Positions 1 through 12,439 of a stretch of 64,000 nucleotides of DNA are shown here, piece after piece; positions within the stretch are counted from its first letter, which is position 1; the number at the start of each line of letters is the position of its first letter. Location: NCBI GenBank assembly GCA_008360955.1, contig LUCM01000547.1:116586-180585 (forward strand), in the 5' to 3' direction. Both the position numbers and the translations under genes were made by a program. Origin of the DNA: Fasciolopsis buskii. Its lineage: Eukaryota; Platyhelminthes; Trematoda; Plagiorchiida; Fasciolidae. The notes below the pieces were generated by a model, which saw nothing but the letters and a program-made list of their open reading frames with translations, ran no database searches and had not been told where the DNA came from.

Positions 1-136
1 CCATTTGGATAGCGAACCAAGATCAACCGCTTGAATTGGACGCAGGAGGCACAACACTACCTTGATTTTTTCAGAGCGTAGAGTACCAAATCTGGACAAC
101 GTCAAATTGTGCCTGAATAAGGGTGCAATTGACATC

Positions 137-138
<2 letters not shown>

Positions 139-191
<53 letters not shown>

Positions 192-207
192 ATATATATA
201 TATATAA
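139..207. repeat. (TA)n microsatellite
   Basis: About 24 TA units, then a short AAACA interruption and a second TA run. The plus-strand open frame across it is a low-complexity Ile-Tyr repeat and is not a gene. Confidence 0.97.
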
Positions 208-2709
208 TCCACTTGTGTCAAACCGTGCGCGCACTCTAACAGCGTTAACTCAATTGCTGCCAACTTCCACCGGACATCCAGTCATGAGTGGATGGGTACA
301 AAATACGCAAACAACCCGAGCGGACCATATCGCAGATGGCGCCAACCAATCAGCACAAGCGGCCTGGGTTTCAAAGCAAAGCGGCTTTAACCTAATTGGA
401 TGAGTCGGAAAACCGATAAAATACATGATAACCGTTATTGCTGTTTTGTACGAGGAGTTTCCGCAAATAAAACACGATTTGCGTCCGTCTGATCTGAATG
501 TTTTCGCTTGGGTTAGCGGAAACAACAGAAGGGATCGACCACCAGCGATTCGCGGGAGAGAAACGATGGGTGATTTATAACAACTTTTGATTCACACTTA
601 CAATCTGAATTACTCAGCTGAAATGTTAGTGGCACAATCTTACTCTGACAGGTAAAATCCAAACGCAACAAACTTCAATGAAAAATAAGCATAGCCAAGG
701 TCCGAGTTAACCAACGAACCATGGATTGAACACGTCTACTTCGCCCAACATTTGCATTCTTTCTGAGACACCAACGACAACAACGTCTCACGGTAACTGA
801 TCGATTGATTGTGTTGCTGGGGTTAGAACGCGCAAAACCGAAAACGTGGATATTTGCTTAGACTGAAAAAAGAAACAACGAGGTTGCCGCGCATCTGAAA
901 GGGAGGCACACTAATGAATCAAATGCGACGAGCAGAAACGGCGCAGATCGACTAAAACAAATAGACATTCGCAGTAAATAAAGATTAAGATTATCCAAGT
1001 AGAAGAAAATACTAAATTCCTGCTCAGATGCTACCTCAAAAACGGAATTGGGATGAACAAAATTGGAGAACGGAGGGAGATATTAGCACTTGTTGTTGAA
1101 AACCAGTAATCCGATCCTCAAAACTGCTGTTGAGTAGCACGGTTCACCACGTGGCTATAGCGCGCAACGCTGCAGAAATGGACAAAAGCCAAAAACAATC
1201 AGACAACCAAAACTGTTGTCGCTTCCAGTGGAGAAAAACATTTCTTAAACTGTAGAATCTTCGTTTGAAAATTTATGAAGCAGACCTAGGCAAAATCCGT
1301 TCGGGACGGCAAAATTCCCCATCCATTGATCTATCATCATCTCTGGTAATGAGCAACTGCATGATCAGATAACAGGAAACAGTGGACGTGGTTTCACTGT
1401 GACTGCAGTCCTAGAAAACTTCTTTATGGACCACCTGGACCCTAGAGACCACCAGGTTAAAAATACCAACTATGTACAATCAAGAAACAGTTTCACCCCA
1501 GTTCACATTTGAAATTACTTTTATTGCGCCCAATCGTGCGACTGTCAACTATACTCCAATATCCCATCTGTGCCGATTCTCAATCGAGTTCGCTATTTTA
1601 ACTATTCTTCCGAACACAAAACTAGGTTGCGCCTACCCGAATTTTTTCAACATTAGTCCCATACACAGGCAGTGACTTTCAAATAGTAAAGTTTATTGTT
1701 TCAGTGTTGAATTTCTCTTAGGACCTACAAATCGGAGCACAGACCTAACCTCGGAGATTTACCGATAGCATATAACACTCAGCTTTAAAAAGGCCAAACT
1801 GGGGATTCTCGCATCGCCCTTCCCGCTGTTTACGTAGGGATTTCATTTCTCTAACAAATCATATTATGTACGCAGAGAAATTTGACAGAACATAAGAAGT
1901 GTGCATGATATCAGTTGAAGGGGACGATCAGACTAAAACACCGAGTGTAAGTCTATCAACCAGAATTCAGTTCGACCATCGTCCAATAAGTGCTGTTTAC
2001 GGTCATTTATCAGTTCCACTTCAAGCAACAAAAATAGGTACTGAACTAGAACAGAACAGGGAGTTGATTGTGCTGCCCATGCACACACGCTTGCATTGTT
2101 GTACGAGGAGTCCAGGTGGCCAGTTGACGAAATGACAAACAGGTTTGAAAACCTACACCAGTCGACTGGATCGTGTAAGCCCCAGCCATAGAACATTAAT
2201 GAGCACTGGTCGCGTAATAAGAATGCCCTGCATTCTGTTAGGTAAGTTAGTTGTGACATCCTGAATTTCTGCTGAGTCTTTGCCCTACTTGACACACGCC
2301 AGTCCGCCCTGACTGACTCAGAGCAAGTTTGCGTAGAGGTCGTAAGATCTGGTGGTCTCAACGGGCTTTGGAAATGGAACGAGCTGCTAGTATAGGAAAT
2401 TTTCACAAGCTGTCTCATCTCACCCGGGTTACCGGTAGGAAAGCATTAGCTATGAATGAAACGATCTGTGAAGCTGACGGTTAATCTAACCACAAACTCC
2501 GGCGCTGCCACGTACGCTGGGCGGAGCGATTCTTAGCACAATTTAGCTAGCTCTCAAGGACAGGGTTTCCCGCAGCAATTGTAGCAAGCGTCTGGTGATT
2601 TGTCCCAACAGATCCACAAACTGAGGCGAGGCTCACCTGGGAAATACGAGTCCTGGAAAGGCATGAAGCATCGGGCTCTGGTGAGCTCTATTTAAAGATG
2701 GCAAATGGC

Positions 2710-4640
2710 CCTCGCAAGAAAACAAGTTTTGTTTACGAAGATTTGGCATTCCGAGAAGCTCCCTTTATCACGGAGGTGTCGATCGGTGTCACCATCATCA
2801 ACCAGACAACCCGCAGTGATTATACTAACAAAAGCCGTGCTAGCCTGGTCCGAAAAGCTTCAAAGTTGCTTTCGTCTACCATATTTCGCAGGCTGTACAG
2901 CACCCGTACAGGGGAAAACCCGTGAGGAACAGGCAAGATTCATCGCTGGTCGTCGACACATCGGTCAGATTTTCACCCTCTGATCTGAAGACCGTTTTAC
3001 TTCCCAAAGACCAACGATCATCGTGTTCTCGGATATTTGCACATCCTTTGGCTACGTTGATAGGTCTGCTTGAGGCATTATTTGTTGAGGAAAAAGTACT
3101 TGAGAAGTATGTGTCGATCCTCAGTGTTATACCTCATACCTCAGATCGGGTCAAGGATTATAGCCAGCTTTCGTCACCCTTCGTCGTCTCTAGTGGAGTA
3201 CAACAAGACTGGACTATTGTTATGGTCGACGACCATTCCAAGATTTTTGGAGCCGCAGAATTCATTTCTGCTACTAATTTTCCAAAAGAATCTATCCTTC
3301 TCTCAATATTTCGAAATTGACATTATTTTAAATATTGCGCGGTTAAATATTTTCATATGTCCGCGAAAAGATTCATAAAAGCCCGTTCTGTGATTGGCTA
3401 GTCCACACATCGATCAAGGCCACCCAACAAAACTATATAAACGATAGAGCTCACTTGAATTCTGACTTGTGTTGGTGGGTCACCAATAAACGCGCGGCAG
3501 TACTCTGTGTTCGTCTTCTCTCTTCCGCTAGCGGGGTGGGCTAGCTGTTTGTATTTCGCGCCGCTTATTGTTCCGTGTGGCTGCTCATTCAAGGGAGCAG
3601 CAGATCTGTCCCATTCGTTGTGTGACTACGAGCCTTGAGCCCTAAGCCTGAAATTTTTGTGTTTCCAACCTCTGTGTGTGTTCGTGTCCTTCTAGACCAC
3701 AGGCTGTGTGCTCGCTCCTGTGATATCGTGCGTCGCGAGTACTTGTGTCTTGTGCTTCAGTGTGTGCATAGACCAACCAAACTCGGCAACGCAACAACTA
3801 TATCGCCGTTTCTTTTCAATTTGTCTTATAGGATGTCCTACAGAACGCTTTATCCGGTCTTTTAGACGGTGGGGTTGAATTCCTCTCAGAGGTAGAGTTA
3901 TTGACTTAGAGTAAGCCGATGATGTCGCCTTGCTGAGTGACAATGCGCACACAACTCTGCTTGGCAACTGAGGTTCCTAGTTATGGTATGTACGTTGCAC
4001 CTACAAATAGCAAGACACTTCTTCAAGACTGGCAGGAGCCTGTCCCTGCACTCACCTTTTATGATGATCGGTTAGAGGTAGTCAATAGCTTCAAACACCT
4101 CGGCAGCCTGATCACACCTAGCAAAGACGTTGGAGAAGAGGTTTCATAATGAACTGCGAAAGCCAAAGCGGCTGTAAATGAGATAATCGCTGTACATCGT
4201 CTTCAGTGGCTTGGACATGTATTGTGTATGCCTGCCCATTGTCTACTTTTTCGTGCTCTTTTTGCGCGTGCTGGGCAAGGCTAGAAGAAACGACGTGGTG
4301 GTCAAGCTACGACTTAATGTAGAGGTTTGAAGAAATTAGCTTCGGTTTCGACCTCAGTTGGTGCTTCCAGCCTTGGTGGTTGGGGCTGAAGAGATGAGGA
4401 GACGCCGAGAGATATGGCTTAGAACTGGCATTATTGGCGCGAATGCCGTGTGGCCGGTCTGGAGAACTCATCCTTCTTAAAAATTATCCGGGAATATCAG
4501 AAAAATCACAAAATGTATACGACGAAAACACAAGAAAAAAGATTTGGTTTATAATGGTTCATTATCTCTTGCCCTCTCACTGTCTATCTTCTGTAAAATT
4601 CTATTTACATATTGCTTGTTTCCAAGTCGGTGTATGATAT
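2710..4640 (+). mobile_element. RTE-clade LINE copy A, decayed, interrupted by a solo LTR
   Basis: Read on the plus strand with frameshifts, this is the reverse transcriptase of an RTE-type non-LTR retrotransposon: TREEQARFIAGRRHIGQIFTL near 2.92 kb, the palm with IIVFSDICTSFGYVDRSA, SSGVQQ, then after the LTR insertion SPFLFNLSYRM, the catalytic box as L-E-stop-A-D-D at about 3.91 kb, LLQDWQEPVPALTFYDDRLE with VNSFKHLGSLITP, and the 3' domain RLQWLGHVLCMPAH. The segment between LGSLITP and RLQWLGHV is missing compared with full elements. It ends in GTCGGTGTATG followed by (TA)n. It is antisense to the afadin gene, in its intron. Confidence 0.85.
3218..3796 (+). mobile_element. solo LTR (579 bp) inserted in RTE copy A, with 5-bp target duplication
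   Basis: The segment begins TGTTATGG and ends GCAACA (TG..CA termini, TGTT/AACA inverted ends) and is flanked on both sides by ACTAT (3213-3217 and 3797-3801). RTE copy B at 43.69 kb shows the uninterrupted site with a single ACTAT. Inside are a TATA-like TATATAA at 3434 and AATAAA at 3485, the usual promoter and polyadenylation signals of an LTR, which set the plus orientation. No gag or pol is present. It is the remnant left by LTR-LTR recombination of an LTR retrotransposon, probably Ty3/Gypsy-like given the 5-bp duplication, though the family is not proven. Confidence 0.85.
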
Positions 4641-4661
4641 ATATATAAATATATATATACC
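4636..4661. repeat. (TA)n tract at the 3' end of RTE copy A
   Basis: It directly follows the shared RTE 3' terminus GTCGGTGTATG, so it is likely the element's own simple-repeat tail and not an independent microsatellite. Confidence 0.85.
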
Positions 4662-5659
4662 CGGTTGAGTTCATAAGAATTCCAGAAAACTGCGACTGAA
4701 GACAATAGGTGTTAGGGCTCAATGTGACAACCAGTGGCAACACTTGAATTCGAAATCACTCTTGCAAAGTAGTTCTTGAACTTTAAGCAGGCGATTGACT
4801 TCTCATTATCCTTCGCTCCCTTGTTTTCTGTTCCCAAGACGGCACTTTGAGGTAGAAACCAAAATCAGAACACTTCCGATTAAAACAAGTGACTATGAAA
4901 AACCGAAAGTGAGCTGATTTCAAACAAAATCGAAATAAAAAAACAGGCATGAAGGGAATAATGATATACAGTAGAGTTTTGCTAGAGCTTCATTCTGAGC
5001 CAAACTTCTTACAGCGTCTAGAATTTACTTATCTTGCAATGAATCAAATGAGAGGGTGTAAAGAAGAGTGTACAGCAAACCTCAGCCGAGGTGATAGATC
5101 TCGGCCTACAATAAACGGGATACATGAGCTTCATTTAACTCCGACCAAAATCCCGAAAATGGTATATCAAAGATGGGATCGAGGTTAGCTTTCCTCGTAT
5201 TCGCGCTGTTGATGAGCAGCAGATCTTTGAGAAATGAATTAAGTAACGAGAGAAACAATGAAGGATGTGATTATCTATCGCTCGATTCTATCAGGTGGGC
5301 GTGTTTTCGATGCATTAGGGTCTCAGTGATTCGTGGCTCAGGCTGATTTTCGAAATCACGTGATGACAAACGTTTTGTAACCAGCAACTGGAAAAGTCCA
5401 AGTTTCCGAAGCCAGAAATCGTTACAATTTTATGATAACCTCATGGATAAAGATCAAGCAGAGCACAACATTGCAATCAAAGAACACAGAGATCGTTGCT
5501 TACGCACCAACAATGTCCCCTAGGATGGCGATGAAACCCTAGTAATCAAAATACCAGAATGAGCGATCGTAAATCTTCTTCAGTACCGAAGGCATGATGA
5601 TATGCTCGGAATACACAATTCCAGACAAAGAATGTTCCCATGGAACCGAGAAGACTCAC

Positions 5660-5974
5660 CTCGAATGCTTTGCACAAATCCACATCACGAGTGATTAGAT
5701 GTAATAACTGGCTCGCATTAGCTAACCAAGCAGTGACGGAACGAAATACACCACGAATGACCGCCGAGTCCGTGCACATTGGGATGGCGTCTTCGATCGC
5801 AGCAGCACTGAGCGATCTGTCAGTCGGGTTTTGCAAAAGTAGTCCAAGTGGCCGAATCCACTCGATCAGGACGGTCTCGAAATGTTGCAAACGTTCCACT
5901 GCATTCACCAGCAAGCTCAACAATTCGCGCTGCCTTCGGCGGCGTTGATGAACGGCCAAGTTCGATTTCGCAAG
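5660..5974 (-). CDS. afdn: afadin exon 11: DIL domain, continued (residues 1030-1134)
   Basis: The exon encodes an Arg-rich start (HQRRRRQRELL), a helix-rich segment and the diagnostic TAWLANASQLLHLITRDVDL, matching LAFWMANASELLNFIKQDRDL of afadin. About 50 extra residues sit between the exon 10 helices and this motif compared with vertebrate afadin. The acceptor is ATATACAG|CTT in phase 0; an AG 33 bases downstream would also keep frame and drop eleven Arg-rich residues. The donor TTCGAG|GTGAGT is excellent and phase 0. At least one more DIL exon is needed and was not found in 1-5.6 kb. Confidence 0.88.
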
Positions 5975-8900
5975 CTGTATATTACCAGAGGAGAGTTGTG
6001 GGTAGGTACAGTGAACGGTAACGGATCAACACTGCTTATTCACGGGAGAAACCGTCATGATAAAACGATCGGTAAAGTATTATGCGTTATGTAAACGGGC
6101 AACACTACATTGTTCAAACAGAAGATTATCTAAGTATTTCTCATTGACACTCTTATAGGCCTTATACTATATACACATATATATATATACATAAAGTTAG
6201 AGTAGTGAGGATAAAAAACAGTGAAATATCATAATTTAAAATTCAGAAAGTTATTTTTCATAAACCACTTATACAGACATAACATGGTTGACAAAGAATG
6301 TGATTTTGTGTTCAGATCGCAGCTAAAACTAAGAGAGAAAAGCAGATTTCCGGTGCAATACAATTTTGAATGAGATTCATTCATTACGCATGCCAGACTA
6401 AGAGGCTGGAGACCAGGAGTCGGAAGACGAAACAGCTGTACGATTCAAAAGCAAAGTGTGAACAGAACAGGAAAATTGGATAACAAAAGCAGACAACAGT
6501 TCAAAGCAGTTAGGGAATCTTCACAATCGTGTCAAACAATGAGCAGTAGGAAATAAAACACTGTAAAGTGTGGTCGTACAGAAGATTCACGAAACACCGA
6601 ACTTTGATTCAAATCAAGGGAAATTATCTTTATACAAAACGCTCCAGCGACAATTTTTAACGTCTCAAATTAGACGATCAGTTAAACCGTCAGGATATGA
6701 ACGAAATTCAACCGAATCTGGAGAACGGCCAGGTGTAGATCAGCACCACACATACAACGTAGAGCAATGGATTCTGAAAACAGCAAATCAAAGCCGAGAA
6801 ACAACATGATGAACTGATACATTCGCGTAATTAACCAAGAACTATGTAAACATGAGTGGAACCGACACAAGGTCACATTCTATTGAATGAGCCCACGGTG
6901 GACACGGCATTGTGTCCTGATGCCAGAAATGTACAGGGTGGATGGAGTATGCAAAATGATGCACAGACCGATGGAAGGAAACAGTGCGCTTGGAATGCTT
7001 GTAATGACCATCTCGGCCAACAGTTCACAAGCACTTCAGTTAAAATAAATGCTACATTATGCAGTGTGAAATGATCATCTGTGAAAAGAGACCTTTCAGG
7101 CGTGTGCGTAAGCACCAGTTCAACAGAACCGATCGAAATGACGAATGATGAACTCAGCATGGACATCGATGTCGTGCCAGGAAATGAATGCTAAGAGTGC
7201 AGTGACGAATATTCGAAAAAACAGCAGATTTTATACGAGTGCGTGTAATATAGTGACTGTCAAAAAGAATGTGAAATCCACTGACGATGATAAATCGAAC
7301 TGAAGAGAAAAAAGAATACAGATTAACCAACAGATGCACTTCATCTACATGTGTGTTGGTTGACAAGAGCATATACAAAATCGAAAAGAACAAATGATAA
7401 TTCAGTACAAACCAACCGACCCCTTAAAAGACAGCAGGAATTTTTCATGGGTAGATAATGTGAAATAAAAAGCTATTCGTTGCGAAATTGTGAAGTGTAT
7501 AACAAAAGAAATGAAGAAAGCATCTATAAAACAAACAGGAACGTATTTCCGGCTAATTAATTCGGACCTACCGCAACCCCCTCTGACCGCGAAGTGGTGC
7601 TTGATAGTGATAACTTTGCAGATGGGCACTTATCCATGGAATCCTGGAGATTCTGTCGAGCTTCAATTAGTTCCCAACGGTCACACTGGCGGCAGATGGC
7701 ACGCAGCATAAGGTAGACTGAAATTGCAGGTCCTAGCGGACACGGGCTGAATACATGATCCGGAGAACCAACTAAACGTAAGTGATGTGGAATGATCCAG
7801 TCTAGCAATTGATGCATCGTGCCAGGAGCAAATGCTAGCTGGCAGGGGAGTCGATCAGAGATAGTGGACGATTTCGAGCGATTGGATTTACTGGTATTCG
7901 TTTGGTGTGACTTGGGTGATCGTGACAGATCAGAATGATGAGGTGTATCGGAACCTGTTGTTTCATTGCGGTTCGTGATCACGGTACGGTCCGACACATC
8001 TTTGCGAGGATCTGTCATAAGATCGAGATCACTTTAAAGTCGTGTACATCGTTACAGATTAAATGAGCTGATGATAAACGCAAGTGTGATGGACAAACGC
8101 TGCAAATAAATCTGATTGTCATAATTCCCATTGTTCATATGAGTGGCGTTGTTTGGTGATGGCAAAAACGGCAAGACTGAGGACAGAATTATTAATAGCA
8201 CTAACAAAAGCGCGAGAATGAACAAGCAATACTTATCGCGATTCTGTTCGTGCAATACGTCTCACACCAACGAGCACGTTTGTCAGGTTAGCCACATGTT
8301 CTTTCAACCTAACATTTATTCAGCAGAAAAGTGCAACACAGCACTCCGACTACTGAAACAGGGGAGCTAAGTGCATGGTGCTGAATTGAACAACTATCCA
8401 ACTAACCGGGCCGAGAATCGGTTTACGAGTATCGCTGATAGTTCACGTCACCGAAGATGCGTTAGCCCAACAGGGAAGCAAAGGAAGAAGAAGAAACTCC
8501 GACCCATTAAGGTCACGTCATTCCATCGGATTCCACCAAAGTTAGGACGTTAAAAGTGCAGTTAGCCTTGAATATCACCGGTTAACTGACATCTGACAGA
8601 GGGCGGTGAACAAAGCTGCTACGATAACACAAATTTTGCGTTGAATGATGTGAATTTTTGAGATAATACTAAAATAAGCTACGAACTTCAGATCGATTAC
8701 ATCAACCGCTATCGGTGAAAACTTAGGAAACCGAATGATTCGTTGTGTCCACTTAACGCAATCATAAAGGTATTCAGACGACATCGCTAACAAAACAGGG
8801 TATACGATTACTGAGATTTATTTATGCGCCACCTAGAAACAGCTTAAAGAACAATAATTCCAACACTCAGTGGCCTAGATGAAAAACGTTATCCTCTAGC

Positions 8901-11900
8901 CAACACGGAAGATCAAAATACAAGTGACAATCAACAAATGGGCGTTCCTCCTTGCAGACAACCTAATAAAATTGTTTAACATACATCGGAAATGCAAAAG
9001 GGGGAAATAAAACGGAAATTCAGTCTAGATTTCAATAACCTTTAACCGCGAAGCTTGGTTATGACTGTTGTGACTGTCATGCAGTAGCAAAATCCACAAA
9101 ACTTGTAGGAGTTGAAGGAAAAAAATGAATGAGGAATTACAGTCTACATTCTGAATTAGACTCCACGACTTGCAGAGATCTGGAGGAGTTGATCAACGAT
9201 AACTCAGTTCAATTCGGATCAATCTGTACACTCGCTAACGATAACTTAATGCGGTCTGGTTTCGCTTCCTACCTCGAAGCATTAAATATTGACGAAAGAA
9301 AAACCGAAATATCATAAGTCAAAAAAAAAATAAAGTAGAAACATTTCGAATGCGAAAACACCACCAACTGTAGTACTCAGTATTATAGCTATATGCCTCT
9401 AATCATCGAGTTGGAAGATCATCTGGACTCCTATAGAATGATCTAACTGGACTTGCTCAGGACGGTCTACAGGTTGAGTTTTTCACATCTAGACACTTCG
9501 TGCGCTGGCTATTTTGGACTATCTTCCAATTATTATCTGCCTCAGAGAACAACACATATCAGGGAAATACTTGCGACCATGCGAAACAGTTCAGTGTAAA
9601 TCTGTTGGATCAGCTGAGCTTCGCGACCAATATTCTATCCCTAAGCTCATAATTCCCAATGAAATTCTCGAACTAATCAGCAAACAACGACATAAGGACA
9701 CCAACAACTCTCGTATATACTTTGTCACCAACGAACAGACCCCACAGCCCCCTGAACACGCGACGACACTTCGCACGACACGAACGCCTGGCGAGATCTA
9801 ACTGCCCGGAATAACATGACTAGTTTACTTCTCTGGCACAAGAACAAGCTTCGGTTTGGGAAGAATCCAGCTTTGTGACGCATTCTAAGGAAAGCCACAT
9901 TGTCGTCCAAAAAACCACGAAATACTTGCAGCTGAGCTGAATCATCAAGCAGCAAAATAACATTATATGCACTTTCAAACGGCTTCTTCCTGAGCAAATA
10001 CTAATACCCCAATTATCGCATGAGCATAAGATTATCATCGTTATCATTTTGACTACAAAGCTGAGAAGCGGGAAGAGGAAAATCGTGACGGACACCACTA
10101 TTTTTGGTGAATTCAAATCAAAGATCACCAAAAGCACGAACTCGGCCTCGCCACTCGGGATACACGATCTTTGACTGATCCCATCCGTGTCCGATTGCAA
10201 TATGATCAATTTGAGTCCAACAACATGAAGGCGAAACAGGGCGACAAGGGAACCGATGTTGTTTCTTATAACAAGAGTTTGTGTTCTCATTAAGCAGGTT
10301 GTAGTCAAAACAGATTCGAATGAAGCGACCACTATTGTCGGTGCGATCGGCTGGGGCAGTCAATCGCCTCCGAGGTGCCGTTCTGTCTCCCCGAATAGCC
10401 ATTTTAAGCATTGAAATAACCAACAACAACGAGGATGCGCGGTTTAAGATATACTTTGAGGTGATTCGGACAGGCCACGGAAGCACTCGTCTGTGATCTT
10501 AAGAGGGCTGCTGTCGATGCAGCTCATCTAGTAACGATAAAAAAAAATTGGCATAACGCGCACACAAAAGACTGTTGGTTTTTGAAAATCTTTTTTAACT
10601 TCTAATTTCTTTTATTAATGAAATAACAATGTACATCATTTTTCAGGAAGGGCGCCGCAGCCAACAGAGGGCTGCCAAGTGGGGAAATTAACTGGCGGTC
10701 GGAGGACTTGAACCCACAACATTCACGTCCAGACGCCACGACCTTATCCGCTTGGCCACCGATACGTAGACTAACAAGGAGCACTAGGATTTTATCCTCA
10801 CAGCGGTCCCAATGCAAGACTGATCAAGAGCACCTAAAACTGCATCATCTGACTCGCAAGGAGAGAAGCCAGATAAAACGGTCGTCTTTTTGGTCTAATG
10901 GTTTCCCACATTTGGCGGGCAATGGCTGACTAATCAAGCGCAATGAATTTACCCACCTTCGAGAGGAACCTCAAGCATCTGACTCAAACGTCCATCTAGC
11001 GGTCTTTTGACTGATCAACTACTTTTCTCTGTTTTTTACTAAACCGCCTTCCCAAAGAACAAAGTAAACGGTTTTGTAAACCCAGACGTTGTCAAAGCAA
11101 ATGATCCTATGAAAGTGAAAAAAATTTGGTTTCTACTTGTCAGGCAAGATTCGATTTTGGACTCAGAAAAGCCATTTCATATGGCTCTACAGGTAGCGGA
11201 GGCAAGTAGACAGCCACACCACATCAATGTGCAGGTTTGTTATGATAACTTGTGAAGCATCGTTCATATGCCGAAGTTTTATTTAGAGTATCCACCTACG
11301 CCAACCAAAGCGTTGCCATAAATTCTCAGGGAAAAGTCTATGAACCGTGATTCCTTAGCATAGAAGAACGCGTTGACCAAGCTCTTTAGTAGCCTAAGTT
11401 TTGAATCACCTTAGGAATACAAAAAGTGATTGTTACACGTTACTTTGACAGGAACAGGTAGGTGAATTACGTACTGATTACAATGCAGATCAAAGATTCA
11501 GTCCAATCGCTACCGAATTTTTTTTGATTTCACATATCAATCCGCGAAAGCCACAGAAAACTTGTAACGTTTGCAACACATCCAAGGTAGCAAAATTGAG
11601 TTTAAAAGAAACTGATTGTATTTCATCGAGCCGTGAAAGCTGTGGAAATCCCAAGCGGCAAATCTCTGCTGCTCACCCCTCATAGCAACTATAGAAGGGA
11701 GAAAGGAGTGAGCCTCATACGACGTCGAGTTCGACTGAGGAAATAGAATGCACATCTCTGAATGACGAATAATCAACCACTTCAAAACAGTGATCAAGTT
11801 CACACAAGTCTATCACTACAATAGAATGCCCATTTGATTATTGGACACCATCAGCTTACGACTATCACGGGACTACCAATGATCCATTAGCATAATTAAA

Positions 11901-12398
11901 AAGAAGCACAGACAATCAAGGAAAGAGTAAACCATGAGTTGAACAAAAAAACCGATAGTGGAGGACGAGGACTACATGAAACAGATAACAGATTGAAAAT
12001 GCAACCGGTTGATAGCCCTGGAAGACAAATCACGACAGTTAGTGAAACCAGATTGTTAAACTTTTCTTTGGAACTAAAGAAATCAAAAAACTGATGACAT
12101 CAAAACTTGTGGATGACAGCCATAGTCATCTTCAAACAAGATCGAATACTGAATAACGATGCCTGCGGTTCCGCAAAGCAGTGGTCTGAAGCAGCCGAGG
12201 TTGCGTTTTATGCAACTAGCGAATTGCAGAATCCCGTTAACTAAGTAAGTCCGTTTAGTAATCCTAGAAAGTCTGAGGCTGTAATCACAGACTTATAACA
12301 GGAAGGAGTGTAAATCGCTGAGTCCCATTCGGAAAAATGCGTTTCAAAAATAAATAAAAATAGAATTGCAACCCATTTATTGAAAAAAAACTATGCAT

Positions 12399-12439
<41 letters not shown>

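Larger units (their letters stand above)
1..5659 (-). other. intron 11 (incomplete), at least 5.66 kb
   Basis: It follows the exon 11 donor. I searched the minus strand here for the next DIL block (helices around a VQ.AF.YLV..L..EL pattern) and found none, so the next exon lies beyond the window. Contents: a (TA)n tract at 0.14-0.2 kb, an RTE copy with an inserted solo LTR (2.7-4.64 kb), and otherwise unremarkable sequence in 0.2-2.6 kb and 4.7-5.6 kb. Confidence 0.7.

Noticed and set aside
62..403. Open frames with Ile-Tyr repeats at TA tracts (here and near 12.3, 46.9 and 47.5 kb)
   Set aside because: They are translations of (TA)n microsatellites.
1933..2418. A 161-codon minus-strand open frame, considered as the next DIL exon
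   Set aside because: It lacks the expected DIL helices and shows no match to afadin sequence after RDVDL.
10690..10768. Possible functional tRNA gene on the minus strand
   Set aside because: A and B boxes are present but a paired acceptor stem is not evident, and the similarity to the 13.24 kb copy continues into a non-tRNA body, which fits a SINE.
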